Counted from the stretch's first letter, positions 1 through 8,967 are shown. The stretch: DNA of 64,000 bases from JACKNG01 sp040220855 (GCA_040220855.1 JAVJVZ010000023.1:31752-95751), one strand, 5' to 3'. Notes: generated by a model from the letters alone, not told the origin. A program made the numbers and translations.

Positions 1-511
1 CGGCGAGCCGGCGCGCGCGGGCGATGTTCTCCACGTGCAGCGTGCGCATCCAGCGCAAGTCGGCAATCAACGCGGCATCGGCGAGGCGCGGCAGCGCCGC
101 GTCGATGCGACGCACCACCCAGGCCTGGCCGCGGTCGAGCAGCGCCAGGCGAGCCGGGAAATCGGGCGCCGCTGCGAGGCGTTCGAGGAACGCGCCCGGC
201 GGGCCGGCGGCGTCGCTACCGTAACGCCTGAGCTGCGCAACCAGCATGCTGCAGCAGCGTCCCTCGTCGCGCGCCAGCGCGACCAGGACGCCCCGCGCCG
301 TGGCGGGACCCGCGGGCAGGCACAGCTCCGTGATGCCCCGCGCGCCGGCGCGCTCGGCGGCCAGCAGCTCGGCGAGCAACGCGCGTATCTCCGCGGCGTC
401 GGCGAGGCCCCGCCACGCCGGGTCGACATCGTCGAGCGCGCAGGGAGACGAAGCGACCTCGGCCGCGCCGTGGTGGTCGGGCACGCGTTCGCCGCCATGC
501 CGATTGCTCAT
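1..511 (-). CDS. DUF6306-like ferritin-fold protein (partial)
   Basis: The gene runs off the left edge; about 170 N-terminal codons are present. The reading frame from the ATG at 511 gives an acidic, helix-rich protein with a LLAAERAGAR segment near residue 50 and a GQAWVVRRID segment near residue 130, the layout I associate with DUF6306 proteins, whose helices resemble ferritin-like bundles. Function is unknown. The ATG overlaps the stop of fau by four bases (ATGA), so the two genes are very probably translationally coupled in one operon. The call rests on recalled family similarity; the strand and frame are secure because this frame alone stays open and reads as protein. Confidence 0.7.
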   Translation of the reverse strand, partial: MSNRHGGERVPDHHGAAEVASSPCALDDVDPAWRGLADAAEIRALLAELLAAERAGARGITELCLPAGPATARGVLVALARDEGRCCSMLVAQLRRYGSDAAGPPGAFLERLAAAPDFPARLALLDRGQAWVVRRIDAALPRLADAALIADLRWMRTLHVENIARARRLA

Positions 512-1284
512 GCGTTGCCTCGCGGTCCGGCGTCGTGCGCATGCCCGGCCGGCTCGCGTGGAACGCCGCCGGTTGCCGCGGGTGCATGGCTGACACTGGC
601 GCCGGCCGAAACCGTGCCCCAGCTACGTTCGAGGTCCGCCGCACGCTGCGCGCCGCGGCCGCGGTAACGCGTCAGCGCGGTGTCGGTCACGATGACGTCC
701 ATCGGCATGTCGTGGGGCTGCGGCAGGATGGTCGGCAGGCGCGCCCCGGCATAGCCGACGCCGATGGCGAGCGGCCGCGGCACCGCGGCTGCCAGCGTGC
801 GGTCGTAGTAGCCGCCGCCGTGGCCGAGGCGGTAGCCGGCGTCATCGTAGCCGAGCAATGGCACCAGCAGTACGTCCGGCGTCACTTCAGGGGCCGCGGC
901 CGGGACCGGGATACCCCAGACGCCGCGCGTCATGCGCATCCCCGGCCACCAGCGACGGAACACGAGTGGCCGAGCGGGCGCCGCCACCACCGGGAGAGCG
1001 AAATCGACCGCGCGATCCGCCAGCGAATCGGCCAGCGGGCGCAGGTCGAGTTCACCCCGAAACGGCCAGTAGAGTCCGATGCAGGCGCCGTCCAGTTCCG
1101 GCAGGTGGTGCTCGAGCACGGCCCGCACGAAGTGCGCAGTGCGCTCGCGCAGGGCCGCGGGTACGGCTTCGCGCTCGGCACGCAGCACGTGTCGAACGCC
1201 GACACGCCACGTGCGTACCGTTGGCCACGTGGCATCTGCGGACGGCGGCACGGCGGGCCGCGCCTGGGGTGTCACGTCGGTCAC
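508..1284 (-). CDS. fau: 5-formyltetrahydrofolate cyclo-ligase
   Basis: Cytoplasmic enzyme that converts 5-formyl-THF to 5,10-methenyl-THF using ATP, recycling a folate by-product. The C-terminal half has the family signature: a DVLLVPLLGYD stretch followed by RLGHGGGYYDRTL, the glycine/tyrosine loop that binds nucleotide and folate, then AIGVGYAGARL. The N-terminal RTAHFVRAVLEH and GLYWPFRGELDLRPL segments match the substrate side. The length of 258 residues is slightly above the usual 180-210 because of a C-terminal tail rich in Ala and Arg. The first gene of a two-gene minus-strand unit with the DUF6306-like gene, divergent from the LysR gene. Confidence 0.88.
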   Translation of the reverse strand: MTDVTPQARPAVPPSADATWPTVRTWRVGVRHVLRAEREAVPAALRERTAHFVRAVLEHHLPELDGACIGLYWPFRGELDLRPLADSLADRAVDFALPVVAAPARPLVFRRWWPGMRMTRGVWGIPVPAAAPEVTPDVLLVPLLGYDDAGYRLGHGGGYYDRTLAAAVPRPLAIGVGYAGARLPTILPQPHDMPMDVIVTDTALTRYRGRGAQRAADLERSWGTVSAGASVSHAPAATGGVPREPAGHAHDAGPRGNA

Positions 1285-1372
1285 ACGACCTCCTGCAGTG
1301 GCGATGGTCGGAGCATGGATGACACCCTAGATCGACGCCATCAATCGCTCAAGCAAAATTAATCTGGAATTC

Positions 1373-1478
1373 ATATCGACACCATCGATATAAAAAACCG
1401 GACTCACAGGCTGCAGCGAGCCTCGCGCGCCTGCACGATCTGACCAGGCATGCTTTTCGGCGCAGTTGATATCATCAA
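1373..1478. promoter_or_regulatory. AT-rich divergent promoter region with inverted repeats
   Basis: Between fau and the LysR gene the composition changes to AT-rich. Two inverted repeats stand out: ATATCGA-N5-TCGATAT at 1373-1391 and TTGAT-ATC-ATCAA at 1466-1478. Both fit the T-N11-A style of LysR-family operators, so autoregulation by the adjacent LysR protein is a reasonable inference. No binding data; no clear sigma-70 boxes were assigned. Confidence 0.4.
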
Positions 1479-1542
1479 AAAGAATGAAAAAATCACTTAA
1501 TATCGAATCTTTCGATGCATAATGGGCTCACGCACGACGCGA

Positions 1543-2430
1543 ATGGATACCGAACTCGCCCGTACCTTTCTCACCGTCATCGAGCGCGGCAGCTTCGTGC
1601 GAGCCGCCGAGCATCTCCATCTCACGCAGTCGTCGGTCAGTGCGCGCATCGCCGCGCTCGAGCGCGAACTCGGTTGCCGCCTGTTCGTGCGCAACCGCGC
1701 CGGTATCCGCCTCACGACGGAGGGGCACCGCTTCCAGCGTCATGCGGCGGCACTCGTGCGTGCGCTCGAGAACGCGCGCCAGGCCCTCGGCGTCGCGCGC
1801 GCCTACCCCGAGGAACTCGTCGTCGGCGCGCGCTTCGGCTTGTGGGACGGCTTCATGCTCGAATGGCTCGCGGCGTTACGCAGCCACGCTCCCGCAGTCG
1901 CCGTGCGCGCCGAGGTCGGCTTCGAGGACACCCTCATGCAGGCCCTGATCGAGGGTCGCCTCGACCTCGGCGTGATGTACACCCCGCAATACCGCCCGGG
2001 GCTGGTCGTCCAGCGCCTGTTCGAGGAGACACTGGTACTCGTCAGCACCGACCCGCGCGACGATGCCCTCCCCGGTCGCGGTTATGTCTACGTCGACTGG
2101 GGCCCGGAATTCGGTCGCCAGCACCAGGCCGATTTCCCCGACTACGCGGGCGCTGCGATCACGGTCAACATCGGCTGGCTCGGCCTGCGCCACATCCTCG
2201 CCAAGGGTGGCAGCGGCTACTTCCCACAGCGCCTCGTCGACCCGCATCTCGTCGCCGGCCGCCTCGGCCTGGTCGACGGTGCGCCGCGCTTTGCGCTACC
2301 CGCTTACGCCGTGCACGCCACGGCAGCCGCCGAGGAGCCGCCGCTGCGTGCCGCGCTCGCGTTGCTCGGCGCGCGCGCGGCACAGCACGTTCAACCCTCG
2401 ATATCCTCGAACAGCACGCTCGACAGGTAG
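1543..2430 (+). CDS. LysR-family transcriptional regulator
   Basis: DNA-binding one-component regulator. The N-terminal winged helix-turn-helix is clear: RTFLTVIERGSFVRAAEHL, then LTQSSVSARIAALERELG and LFVRNRAGIRLTTEG. The rest is a substrate-binding-like effector domain of about 200 residues. I chose the ATG at 1543 because family members usually begin a few residues before the recognition helix; an in-frame ATG at 1522 would add seven residues. The 3' end overlaps the convergent cysK by 40 bp. The effector domain gives no obvious ligand, and the protein is shorter than CysB, so a role in cysteine regulation is not implied by position alone. Confidence 0.9.
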   Translation: MDTELARTFLTVIERGSFVRAAEHLHLTQSSVSARIAALERELGCRLFVRNRAGIRLTTEGHRFQRHAAALVRALENARQALGVARAYPEELVVGARFGLWDGFMLEWLAALRSHAPAVAVRAEVGFEDTLMQALIEGRLDLGVMYTPQYRPGLVVQRLFEETLVLVSTDPRDDALPGRGYVYVDWGPEFGRQHQADFPDYAGAAITVNIGWLGLRHILAKGGSGYFPQRLVDPHLVAGRLGLVDGAPRFALPAYAVHATAAAEEPPLRAALALLGARAAQHVQPSISSNSTLDR

Positions 2431-3347
2431 CGCTCGCCGGCATCGGGCAGCACGACCACGATGGTCTTGCCGGCGAAGGCCGGCTCGGCGGCCAGGCGTG
2501 CCGCGACCACCGTGGCCGCACCGCACGAGATGCCGGCGAGGATGCCTTCCTCGGTGGCGAGCCGCCGCGCCATGGCGACGGCGTCTTCGTTGGAGACCTG
2601 TTCGACGCGGTCGATCAGGGCCAGGTCGAGCACGCTCGGTACGAAGCCGGCCCCGATGCCCTGGATCTTGTGCGGCGCCGGCTTGACCTCTTCGCCCGCC
2701 AGGGTCTGCGCAATCACCGGACTGGTCTCGGGCTCTACCGCCACGGTGGTCACGACGTGTCCGCAGGTGTTCTTGAGATAGCGCGCGACCCCGGTGATGG
2801 TGCCGCCCGTGCCGACACCGGCGACGAAGGCGTCGATATTGCCTTCGGTCTGCGCCCAGAGCTCGGGGCCGGTCGTCTTCTCGTGGATGGCCGGGTTGGC
2901 CGGGTTGTCGAACTGCTGCGGCATGAAGTAGCGCCGGGCATCGCTGGCCGCGATTTCGGCCGCCTTCGCGATGGCACCTTTCATGCCTTTCGCGCCCTCC
3001 GTCAGTACGAGGTTGGCGCCGAAGGCCTTGAGCACCTTGCGGCGCTCGAGGCTCATGCTGTCCGGCATGGTGAGCGTGAGCTTGTAGCCGCGCGCTGCGC
3101 ACACGAAGGCGAGCGCGATGCCGGTGTTGCCGCTGGTCGGCTCGACCACCTCCACACCCGGTTTGAGCAGGCCCTTCTCCTCGGCATCCCAGATCATCGC
3201 CGCACCGATACGGCACTTCACCGAGTAGGCCGGGTTGCGCCCCTCGATCTTGGCCAGCACCGTCGCGCGCGCCGGGTCGACGATACGATTGAGCCGCACC
3301 AGCGGCGTATTACCGATGGACAACGAATTGTCGGTGAAATAGCTCAT
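2391..3347 (-). CDS. cysK: Cysteine synthase A (O-acetylserine sulfhydrylase)
   Basis: PLP enzyme that makes L-cysteine from O-acetylserine and sulfide in the cytoplasm. The family marks are all present: IGNTPLVRLNR at the N-terminus, NPAYSVKCRIG with the PLP lysine near residue 42, PTSGNTGIALAF for substrate carboxylate binding, GVGTGGTITGVARYLK for the phosphate cup, and GISCGAA near residue 265. The length of 318 residues is typical. The start at 3347 (MSYFTDNSLSIGNTP) is preferred over an upstream in-frame ATG at 3455 that would add a low-complexity leader. Its last 40 bp overlap the LysR gene on the opposite strand. Confidence 0.95.
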   Translation of the reverse strand: MSYFTDNSLSIGNTPLVRLNRIVDPARATVLAKIEGRNPAYSVKCRIGAAMIWDAEEKGLLKPGVEVVEPTSGNTGIALAFVCAARGYKLTLTMPDSMSLERRKVLKAFGANLVLTEGAKGMKGAIAKAAEIAASDARRYFMPQQFDNPANPAIHEKTTGPELWAQTEGNIDAFVAGVGTGGTITGVARYLKNTCGHVVTTVAVEPETSPVIAQTLAGEEVKPAPHKIQGIGAGFVPSVLDLALIDRVEQVSNEDAVAMARRLATEEGILAGISCGAATVVAARLAAEPAFAGKTIVVVLPDAGERYLSSVLFEDIEG

Positions 3348-3451
3348 GATCGCTGACCTCCACTCCGGGATGCTCTTACCCGCATGGCGCGACGCCGGCG
3401 CCGCGCTCGACCCGCCACACGCCGCCGGACCATCGGCCTCGCCCCACCGCG

Positions 3452-4075
3452 TCAATCGGCATCGCCGCGCACCGCGCCGTCGCCGCCAACGGCGTCCCGC
3501 GCCCGTGGCGGACCCTGGCCGGCGTCGAAGAGGTCCGAACCGAGACTGCGCGTCTCGGCGCCGCTGACGGTACGGATGGCGCGTTGGAACAGCATGTTGT
3601 TCGGAATGCGAACGGTAGAGCCGTCGTCGTCCTGCAACGTGGTGTAGACGAGATCGATGCCCAGCACCTTACCACGGATACCGCGCTTGGAGCCGTCGTT
3701 CAGCACCACCTCGATGACCTCGATGCGGTCGCCGATGCGAAACGGCGCGAAGAGCACCAGGAACAGCGCGCAGAGCATGTTGCTGAGCACGCTCCACAGC
3801 GCAACGAAGCCGACCGCGACCAGCACGAAGACTGCCGACAGGGCCGTCCACAATGCCTGCACCGAGACCCCGAACTGCTGCATCACCGCCACCGCGGCCA
3901 GCGCCGTGAGGCTCCATTTCACCACGGCGCCGGCGATGAAGCGGGTGTTCGAACTGACGTGCCCGGCCGCGCCGAGGCGATCGACGGCACGCCGTGCGAG
4001 GACGTGTATCACCATCGCGACGACGACGATCACCGCCGCGCGCGACAAGGTCACCCACAGGGCGCCGGACTCCAT
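3452..4075 (-). CDS. Small MscS-family mechanosensitive channel
   Basis: Inner-membrane channel that probably opens on hypo-osmotic stress. Residues 5-30 and about 45-70 form two membrane helices, followed by the pore-lining helix region (VFVLVAVGFVALWSVLSNMLCALFLVLFAPFRIGD) that leads directly into the MscS beta domain with IGDRIEVIEV and the VRIPNNMLFQ motif near residue 165. At 207 residues it lacks most of the C-terminal vestibule domain of E. coli MscS (286 residues), and the final 30 residues are polar and unlike the family. The family call is firm; gating properties cannot be judged. Confidence 0.85.
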   Translation of the reverse strand: MESGALWVTLSRAAVIVVVAMVIHVLARRAVDRLGAAGHVSSNTRFIAGAVVKWSLTALAAVAVMQQFGVSVQALWTALSAVFVLVAVGFVALWSVLSNMLCALFLVLFAPFRIGDRIEVIEVVLNDGSKRGIRGKVLGIDLVYTTLQDDDGSTVRIPNNMLFQRAIRTVSGAETRSLGSDLFDAGQGPPRARDAVGGDGAVRGDAD

Positions 4076-4096
4076 GCGCGGTGGACGGAACGGCGG

Positions 4097-5110
4097 CTAC
4101 AGGTGCGGAATGACCTGCTCGCCGAACAGCCGGATATCGGCGAGCGCCTCGGCCTGCGGCGGGCCGCCCGGCTGACGCATGCGCAGCATCACGTAGTCGG
4201 GCCGTATCTCGTCGCGCCACATCTGCAGCTGTTCGCGGCATTGCGACGGCGAGCCGGCGATGAGGCGATCGCGCGCAGCGATGTCGAAGCTGAGATCCTC
4301 CGGCCGCTTCACGTCCTTGATGTAGTCGTCGTGGACGTAGGCGCCGTAATGGAAATACCAGCGGTGGGTGGTCATGGTCGGTGCGCTCTTGGCGACGCAG
4401 GCATCCCAGTCGGCGCCGATCACGCAGTCACGCATCAGCACCACGTAGGGCTTGCGACCGTGCTTGGCACATTCGGCGCGATACTGCTCGGCGTAATCCT
4501 TGATCACCGGCAGGGACTGGATCGGATCGGCAATCCACCCATCGCCCATGCGCCCGGCGCGCTCGAGGCCGGCCGGCACCCAGCCGGCCAGCCAGATCGG
4601 CGGGCCGCCGTCCTGGTAGGGCGTCGGGGTGACGCGGACATCCTCGATGCTGTGGTACTTGCTCGGGTAGCTGAACGGCTTGCCGGTCCAGGCTTCGCGC
4701 AGAATCTCGACACATTCTTCGGTCCGTCGCGCGCGCTGCTTGACGGGCACGCCGAAGGCGTCGAAGTCGTGCGGCTGGTAACCGATGCCGAGCGCCGAAA
4801 TCATGCGCCCGCGTGTCGCCTGGTCGACCACCGCAATATCCTCGGCGAGCCGGATGGGATGGTACAGCGGCGCGAGCAACACGCAGGTGCCGACCTTGAT
4901 GCGTCGCGTGCGCATGCCGATCATGCCCGCCAGCAGCACCGGCGAAGGCAGGTAACCATCCTCCTGCTGGTGATGCTCGGTGAAGAAGAAGCCGTCGAAA
5001 CCGACTTCCTCGCAGAGTTCTGCCTGCTCGACGAGTTCGTCGATGAGGCCGGCGACGTTGTCGCCATGCGGCGGATCCTGAGTACACGGAAAATAACCTA
5101 CGGGCAGCAT
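4097..5110 (-). CDS. LLM-class flavin-dependent oxidoreductase
   Basis: Luciferase-like TIM-barrel monooxygenase or reductase using FMN or F420. Family features: EEVGFDGFFFTEHH near residue 35, RTRRIKVGTCVLLAPLYHPIRLAEDIAVVDQATRGR in the first half, GIGYQPHDFDAFGVP, and GGPPIWLAGWVPAGLERAGRMGDGWI. The length of 337 residues is normal. A strong ribosome site (GGAGGGA) lies seven bases before the ATG. The gene is alone between the MscS gene and nhaA. The substrate is unknown; the second LLM gene at 9971-10822 is only distantly similar, so the two are not a duplicated pair. Confidence 0.87.
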   Translation of the reverse strand: MLPVGYFPCTQDPPHGDNVAGLIDELVEQAELCEEVGFDGFFFTEHHQQEDGYLPSPVLLAGMIGMRTRRIKVGTCVLLAPLYHPIRLAEDIAVVDQATRGRMISALGIGYQPHDFDAFGVPVKQRARRTEECVEILREAWTGKPFSYPSKYHSIEDVRVTPTPYQDGGPPIWLAGWVPAGLERAGRMGDGWIADPIQSLPVIKDYAEQYRAECAKHGRKPYVVLMRDCVIGADWDACVAKSAPTMTTHRWYFHYGAYVHDDYIKDVKRPEDLSFDIAARDRLIAGSPSQCREQLQMWRDEIRPDYVMLRMRQPGGPPQAEALADIRLFGEQVIPHL

Positions 5111-5278
5111 CGTCTCCCTCCCCTCTGTGGGCCAGCATGGTGCGGCATGATGGCAGAAATGCGCGCGGCACGGGGCCGCGCGATGCGGGCGGCGACACCC
5201 TACGCAGCGCGTCGGCCCGCCGTCAACGCGTAGCCACGCGCGGCGCCGCGACTGTCCGCGCCTGCGACAGCCGCACGT

Positions 5279-6469
5279 TCACTGCGGGGCGGGGCCGGCG
5301 GCGCGTCGGCGTGCCCCGGCAAGCAACAGCAGGCTGCCGGCGACGGCGGCCGCGAGGGAGCCGATCAATACGCCGATACGCGTCGCGCCGACATAGTCGA
5401 AGGCACCGCGTTCGAAGGCCAGGTTGCCGATGAACAGGCTCATCGTGAAGCCGATGCCGGCAAGCACGCACACGCCGTAGAAGCTGCGCCAGTCGGCGCC
5501 CTCCGGCAGGCGCGCGAGACCCAGCCGGATGGCGACCCAGCACACCGCGAACACGCCCAGCTGCTTACCGAGGAACAGTCCGCTCGCGATGCCGAGCGGC
5601 ACCGCGCTGACGACGAGCGCGGGGTCGAGACCCTTGAACGGCACGCCGGCATTGACGAAGGCGAACACCGGCAGCACGAGGTAGGCGACCCACGGGTGCA
5701 GCGCGTGCTCAAGCCAGCGTAGCGGCGAATGGCCACGCGCGTCCGCGGCGAGCGGAATGCAGAGCGCAACGACGACGCCCGCCAGCGTGGCGTGCACGCC
5801 GGACTTGAGTACACCCACCCAGACCACGACACCGATCAGCAGGTAGGGGATGATCGAGCGCACACCGCTGCGGTTGAGCGCGACGAGCGCGACGATCCCG
5901 CCGCCGGCGACGGCCAGCGCGCCAAGGGACAGATCGGCGGTATAGAAAATGGCAATGACGATGATCGCGCCGAGGTCGTCGAAGATCGCAAGCGAGGTCA
6001 GGAACATGCGCAGGGATTGCGGGACGCGCGAGCCCAGCAGCGAGAGCACGCCGAGCGCGAAGGCGATATCGGTCGCGGCCGGAATGGCCCAGCCCTGGCG
6101 CGCCGCAGGGTCATCGTGGGTGAAAGCGAGGTAGATCAGCGCAGGCAGCACGAAGCCGCCGATGGCACCGAGACCGGGCAACAGGATCTGGGAGCGATTG
6201 GAGAGTTCCCCCTCGAGCACCTCGCGCTTGATTTCGAGGCCGACGAGCAGGAAGAACACCGCCATCAGGCCATCGTTGACCCACAGGAAGAGTGGCTTGT
6301 CGATGCCGACGCCATCCACCAGTACGGCGAGGTGGACGATCAGCAGGCGGTCGTACCAGATTGCAAGCGGGGTGTTGCTGGCGAGCAGCGCGGCGGCGGT
6401 CGCCGCCATCAGCAGGATGCCGGCAGCCGCCTCGAGACGCAGGAACTCACGGATCAGTGACAGTGGCAT
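5279..6469 (-). CDS. nhaA: Na+/H+ antiporter NhaA
   Basis: Inner-membrane antiporter that expels sodium in exchange for protons, giving salt and alkaline tolerance. The protein is almost wholly hydrophobic with about twelve membrane helices. The ion-binding aspartate pair is in LTSLAIFDDLGAIIVIAIFY, and PAATDIAFALGVLSLLGSRVP and LCVLAGIGFTMSLFIGNLAF are family hallmarks. The start at 6469 (MPLSLIREFLRLEAAAG) matches the family; the frame stays open upstream, but that part lies inside a repetitive element. The element ends two bases before the ATG, so the native promoter and ribosome site may have been replaced by sequence in the element. Confidence 0.95.
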   Translation of the reverse strand: MPLSLIREFLRLEAAAGILLMAATAAALLASNTPLAIWYDRLLIVHLAVLVDGVGIDKPLFLWVNDGLMAVFFLLVGLEIKREVLEGELSNRSQILLPGLGAIGGFVLPALIYLAFTHDDPAARQGWAIPAATDIAFALGVLSLLGSRVPQSLRMFLTSLAIFDDLGAIIVIAIFYTADLSLGALAVAGGGIVALVALNRSGVRSIIPYLLIGVVVWVGVLKSGVHATLAGVVVALCIPLAADARGHSPLRWLEHALHPWVAYLVLPVFAFVNAGVPFKGLDPALVVSAVPLGIASGLFLGKQLGVFAVCWVAIRLGLARLPEGADWRSFYGVCVLAGIGFTMSLFIGNLAFERGAFDYVGATRIGVLIGSLAAAVAGSLLLLAGARRRAAGPAPQ

Positions 6470-6471
6470 AG

Positions 6472-6788
6472 TAGAACCGGTCTCACAATTAATCGTGGGT
6501 GCGTTGGCGCCCAAAAAGCTCGGCCCCAAGAAGATCGTTGGTGGGGACACAGTGCGCAGGGAATAGTGGTTCTATTGCCAAGCACTGTAACGCCGTAGAC
6601 GGGCCCCATGAAAATGTTGGTGGGGGGGGGCAACCCGAAGGGCCGATGGCTGCCAAATCCATCCTTTCTGGCGCGCATTTCCGCGTTGCTCGTCACTCAC
6701 ACGCTGAGCATCCTATTCGCTCCTCGCGCCTTGAACTGCGCGAAAGCAGCCGTCGGCGCAACCACGATTAATTGTGAGACCGGTTCTA
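6472..6788. mobile_element. MITE-like element with 27 bp terminal inverted repeats
   Basis: A 317 bp non-coding segment bounded by perfect 27 bp inverted repeats: 6472-6498 begins TAGAACCGGTCTCACAATTA and 6762-6788 is its exact reverse complement. The match continues inward for five more bases with one mismatch. The ends can be read as GAACC...GGTTC flanked by TA on both sides, which would fit a TA target duplication of the IS630/Tc1-mariner type. No transposase fits inside. It fills most of the 416 bp gap between nhaA and the acyl-CoA synthetase gene. Element status is inferred from structure; copy number in the genome is unknown. Confidence 0.7.
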
Positions 6789-6885
6789 GTCACTCTGGCG
6801 TGGTATCGCGCCGCGATCAAGCCGCGCCCGAGAACGGCAGGCGCACTGGTTACAATCGCGCCGACGTCGCGCAGGAGTCCGCTTG

Positions 6886-8532
6886 ATGTATCTCGATCGC
6901 ACCGCCACCACCTATGACGAAGTCCGCGCCCGCTTCAGCTGGGACGGCCGCGTACCCGACGAGCTCAATCTCGCGCACATGGTCTGCGATCGCTGGGCCG
7001 ACGATCCGCAACGCGTCGCGCTCGTCTATGAACGCGCCCCGGGCGAGGTCGAACGCCATACCTATGCGCGCCTGCGCGAATGGAGTGACCGTTGCGCGAA
7101 TCTCTACGCGAGCTGCGGTCTCAACCGCGGCGACCGGGTGGCGGTGCTGCTGCAACAGCACCCCGAGGCCATCGTCGCCCATCTCGGCGCGTGGAAACGC
7201 GGGCTCGTCAGCTGCCCGCTCGCCGTGCTGTTCGGCCCGGACGCGCTCGCCTATCGTCTCGCCGACTGCTGCGCGCGCGTGGTCGTGACGGACGCCGCCA
7301 ACGCACCCAAGGTGCAGGAGATCCGCGGCGCGTGTCCGGCGCTCGAGGAAGTCTTCGTCATCGACGGCGCCGTGCCCGGCTGCACCGACTTCCACGCCGC
7401 GCTCGCGGCGCAACCGGACACGACCGAGGTCGCCGTGACGCACGCCGACGATGCCGCCTGGATCAGTTACACCTCGGGCACCACCGGCCCGCCCAAAGGC
7501 GCGCTGCAGCCGCACCGCATGCTGCTCGGCATCCTGCCCAGCCTCGAGTTCGTGTGGGACTTCTTTCCCCGCACCGGGGACGTGACCTGGTCCCCGGCCG
7601 ACTGGTCGTGGATGGGCGGCTTCACCGGCGTCATGCTGCCGAGCCTGTGGCATGGATTGACCACCGTCGGCACACGCCTTGGGCCATTCGAACCCGAAAA
7701 TGCGTACCGCATCCTCGCCACCCATGGCGTGACCTGCACGCTGCTGGTACCGACCATGCTGAAGCTGATGCGCCAGGTGCCGGCGCCGCGTGAGCGCTAC
7801 GACCTGCGCCTGCGCGTGGTGAAGTCGGGCGCCGAGGCGGTCGGCGCGGAACTGCTCGAGTGGGCCACGCGCGAACTCGGTGTGATCGTCAACGAAGTGT
7901 TCGGCCAGACCGAATGCATGGAGCCGCTCGGCAACAACGCCGCGGTGATGCCGATCAAGCCCGGCTCGATCGGCCGCCCCCTGCCCGGCCACGAATGTGC
8001 CATCGTCGACGACGACGGGCGTGAGCTGGGGACCGACCAGCTCGGTCACATCGCGGTGCGCGCACCGCACCCGGTGATGTTTCTCGGCTACCTCGGCCGC
8101 GACGACGCGACCAGCGACAAGTACCGCGGCGACTGGCTCATCACCGGTGACCTCGGCGTGCGCGATGCCGATGGCTATTACTGGTTCCGTGGGCGCGCCG
8201 ACGACGTCATCACCAGTGCCGGCTACCGGATCGGCCCGGCCGAGATCGAGGATGCGCTGCTGCGTCATCCGGCGGTCGGCAACGCTGCCGTGATCGGCGT
8301 GCCCGATGCCGAGCGCACCGAGGTGATCAAGGCGTTCGTCGTGCTCGCCCCCGGCCATCACGGCGATGCGGCGCTGGTCGAGGCGCTACGCGACCACGTG
8401 CGCACGCGCCTGGCGCGCCACGAGGTGCCACGCTTCGTCGAGTTCGTCGACAGCCTGCCGATGACGACTACCCACAAGGTGATGCGCCGCGAGCTGCGCG
8501 AGCGCGAACGGCAGCGTCGCGACAGCGCCTGA
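6886..8532 (+). CDS. AMP-binding acyl-CoA synthetase (medium-chain type)
   Basis: Adenylate-forming ligase that activates a carboxylic acid to its CoA thioester. The phosphate loop YTSGTTGPPKGA is near residue 206, the FGQTEC motif near residue 345, GDWLITGDLGVRDADGYYWFRGRADDVI near residues 418-445, and the C-terminal catalytic lysine in TTHKVMRREL. The arrangement resembles AcsM-type synthetases that take medium-chain or aromatic acids. The ATG at 6886 has a GGAG site eight bases upstream; a TTG codon directly before it could add one residue. It stands alone, so the substrate cannot be read from context. Confidence 0.88.
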   Translation: MYLDRTATTYDEVRARFSWDGRVPDELNLAHMVCDRWADDPQRVALVYERAPGEVERHTYARLREWSDRCANLYASCGLNRGDRVAVLLQQHPEAIVAHLGAWKRGLVSCPLAVLFGPDALAYRLADCCARVVVTDAANAPKVQEIRGACPALEEVFVIDGAVPGCTDFHAALAAQPDTTEVAVTHADDAAWISYTSGTTGPPKGALQPHRMLLGILPSLEFVWDFFPRTGDVTWSPADWSWMGGFTGVMLPSLWHGLTTVGTRLGPFEPENAYRILATHGVTCTLLVPTMLKLMRQVPAPRERYDLRLRVVKSGAEAVGAELLEWATRELGVIVNEVFGQTECMEPLGNNAAVMPIKPGSIGRPLPGHECAIVDDDGRELGTDQLGHIAVRAPHPVMFLGYLGRDDATSDKYRGDWLITGDLGVRDADGYYWFRGRADDVITSAGYRIGPAEIEDALLRHPAVGNAAVIGVPDAERTEVIKAFVVLAPGHHGDAALVEALRDHVRTRLARHEVPRFVEFVDSLPMTTTHKVMRRELRERERQRRDSA

Positions 8533-8562
8533 ACCGCGCCGCGAGCGCTGCTGGCGACCCGC

Positions 8563-8943
8563 TCAGCGGCGCAGTCCACCGAGCTCCCACAGCCCCCAGC
8601 CGATGCCGGCGAGCAGCAGCACGTGCGCGGTCACGCGCACGTCACCGGGCACGCCTCCGCCATCGAGCAGCAAGCCGAGCATGAGCAGCAGGAAGCCCGC
8701 GGCAACAGTGCGCAGCGGACCGCGCAGCGCACTCACCGCGCGCTGCACCAGCAGGCCGACGAGCGTGGCCACGACGAGCACCGCGAAGCCGCACCAGAAG
8801 ATCACCATCAGTTCCGCACGCGCACCGAGCAGTGCGATCGCCGCGAGCGCCGCCAGCGCGAGCGCGCCACCGGTCAGCGCGACCAGCGCGACGGCACGCT
8901 CGGCCGCCGAGGGTGTCGGCCAGCGTGGGTCGTCGTCAGCCAT
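8563..8943 (-). CDS. Small four-helix membrane protein, unknown function
   Basis: No family recognised. The 126-residue product starts with a short polar segment, then shows about four hydrophobic helices (residues 17-45, 48-68, 78-98 and 103-122) separated by short Arg-containing loops, so it should sit in the inner membrane. It ends 30 bp from the acyl-CoA synthetase stop, tail to tail, and lies just downstream of srkA on the same strand with a 24 bp gap, so it is probably co-transcribed with srkA. Real coding is supported by the sharp hydrophobic pattern. Confidence 0.6.
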   Translation of the reverse strand: MADDDPRWPTPSAAERAVALVALTGGALALAALAAIALLGARAELMVIFWCGFAVLVVATLVGLLVQRAVSALRGPLRTVAAGFLLLMLGLLLDGGGVPGDVRVTAHVLLLAGIGWGLWELGGLRR

Positions 8944-8967
8944 GCGCAGCGCCGTGTCGGGGCAGGC

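Noticed and set aside
1285..1521. 6S RNA, which often lies upstream of fau in gammaproteobacteria
   Set aside because: No 6S-like stem or conserved terminal sequences were seen; the gap is AT-rich promoter-like DNA.
6454..6696. 80-codon frame within the repeat element upstream of nhaA
   Set aside because: It spans the terminal inverted repeat and has no ribosome site or recognisable domain; treated as non-coding element sequence.
6850..8361. 503-codon frame antisense to the acyl-CoA synthetase
   Set aside because: Shadow frame rich in His, Arg and Gly with no domain; the plus strand has full ligase motifs.
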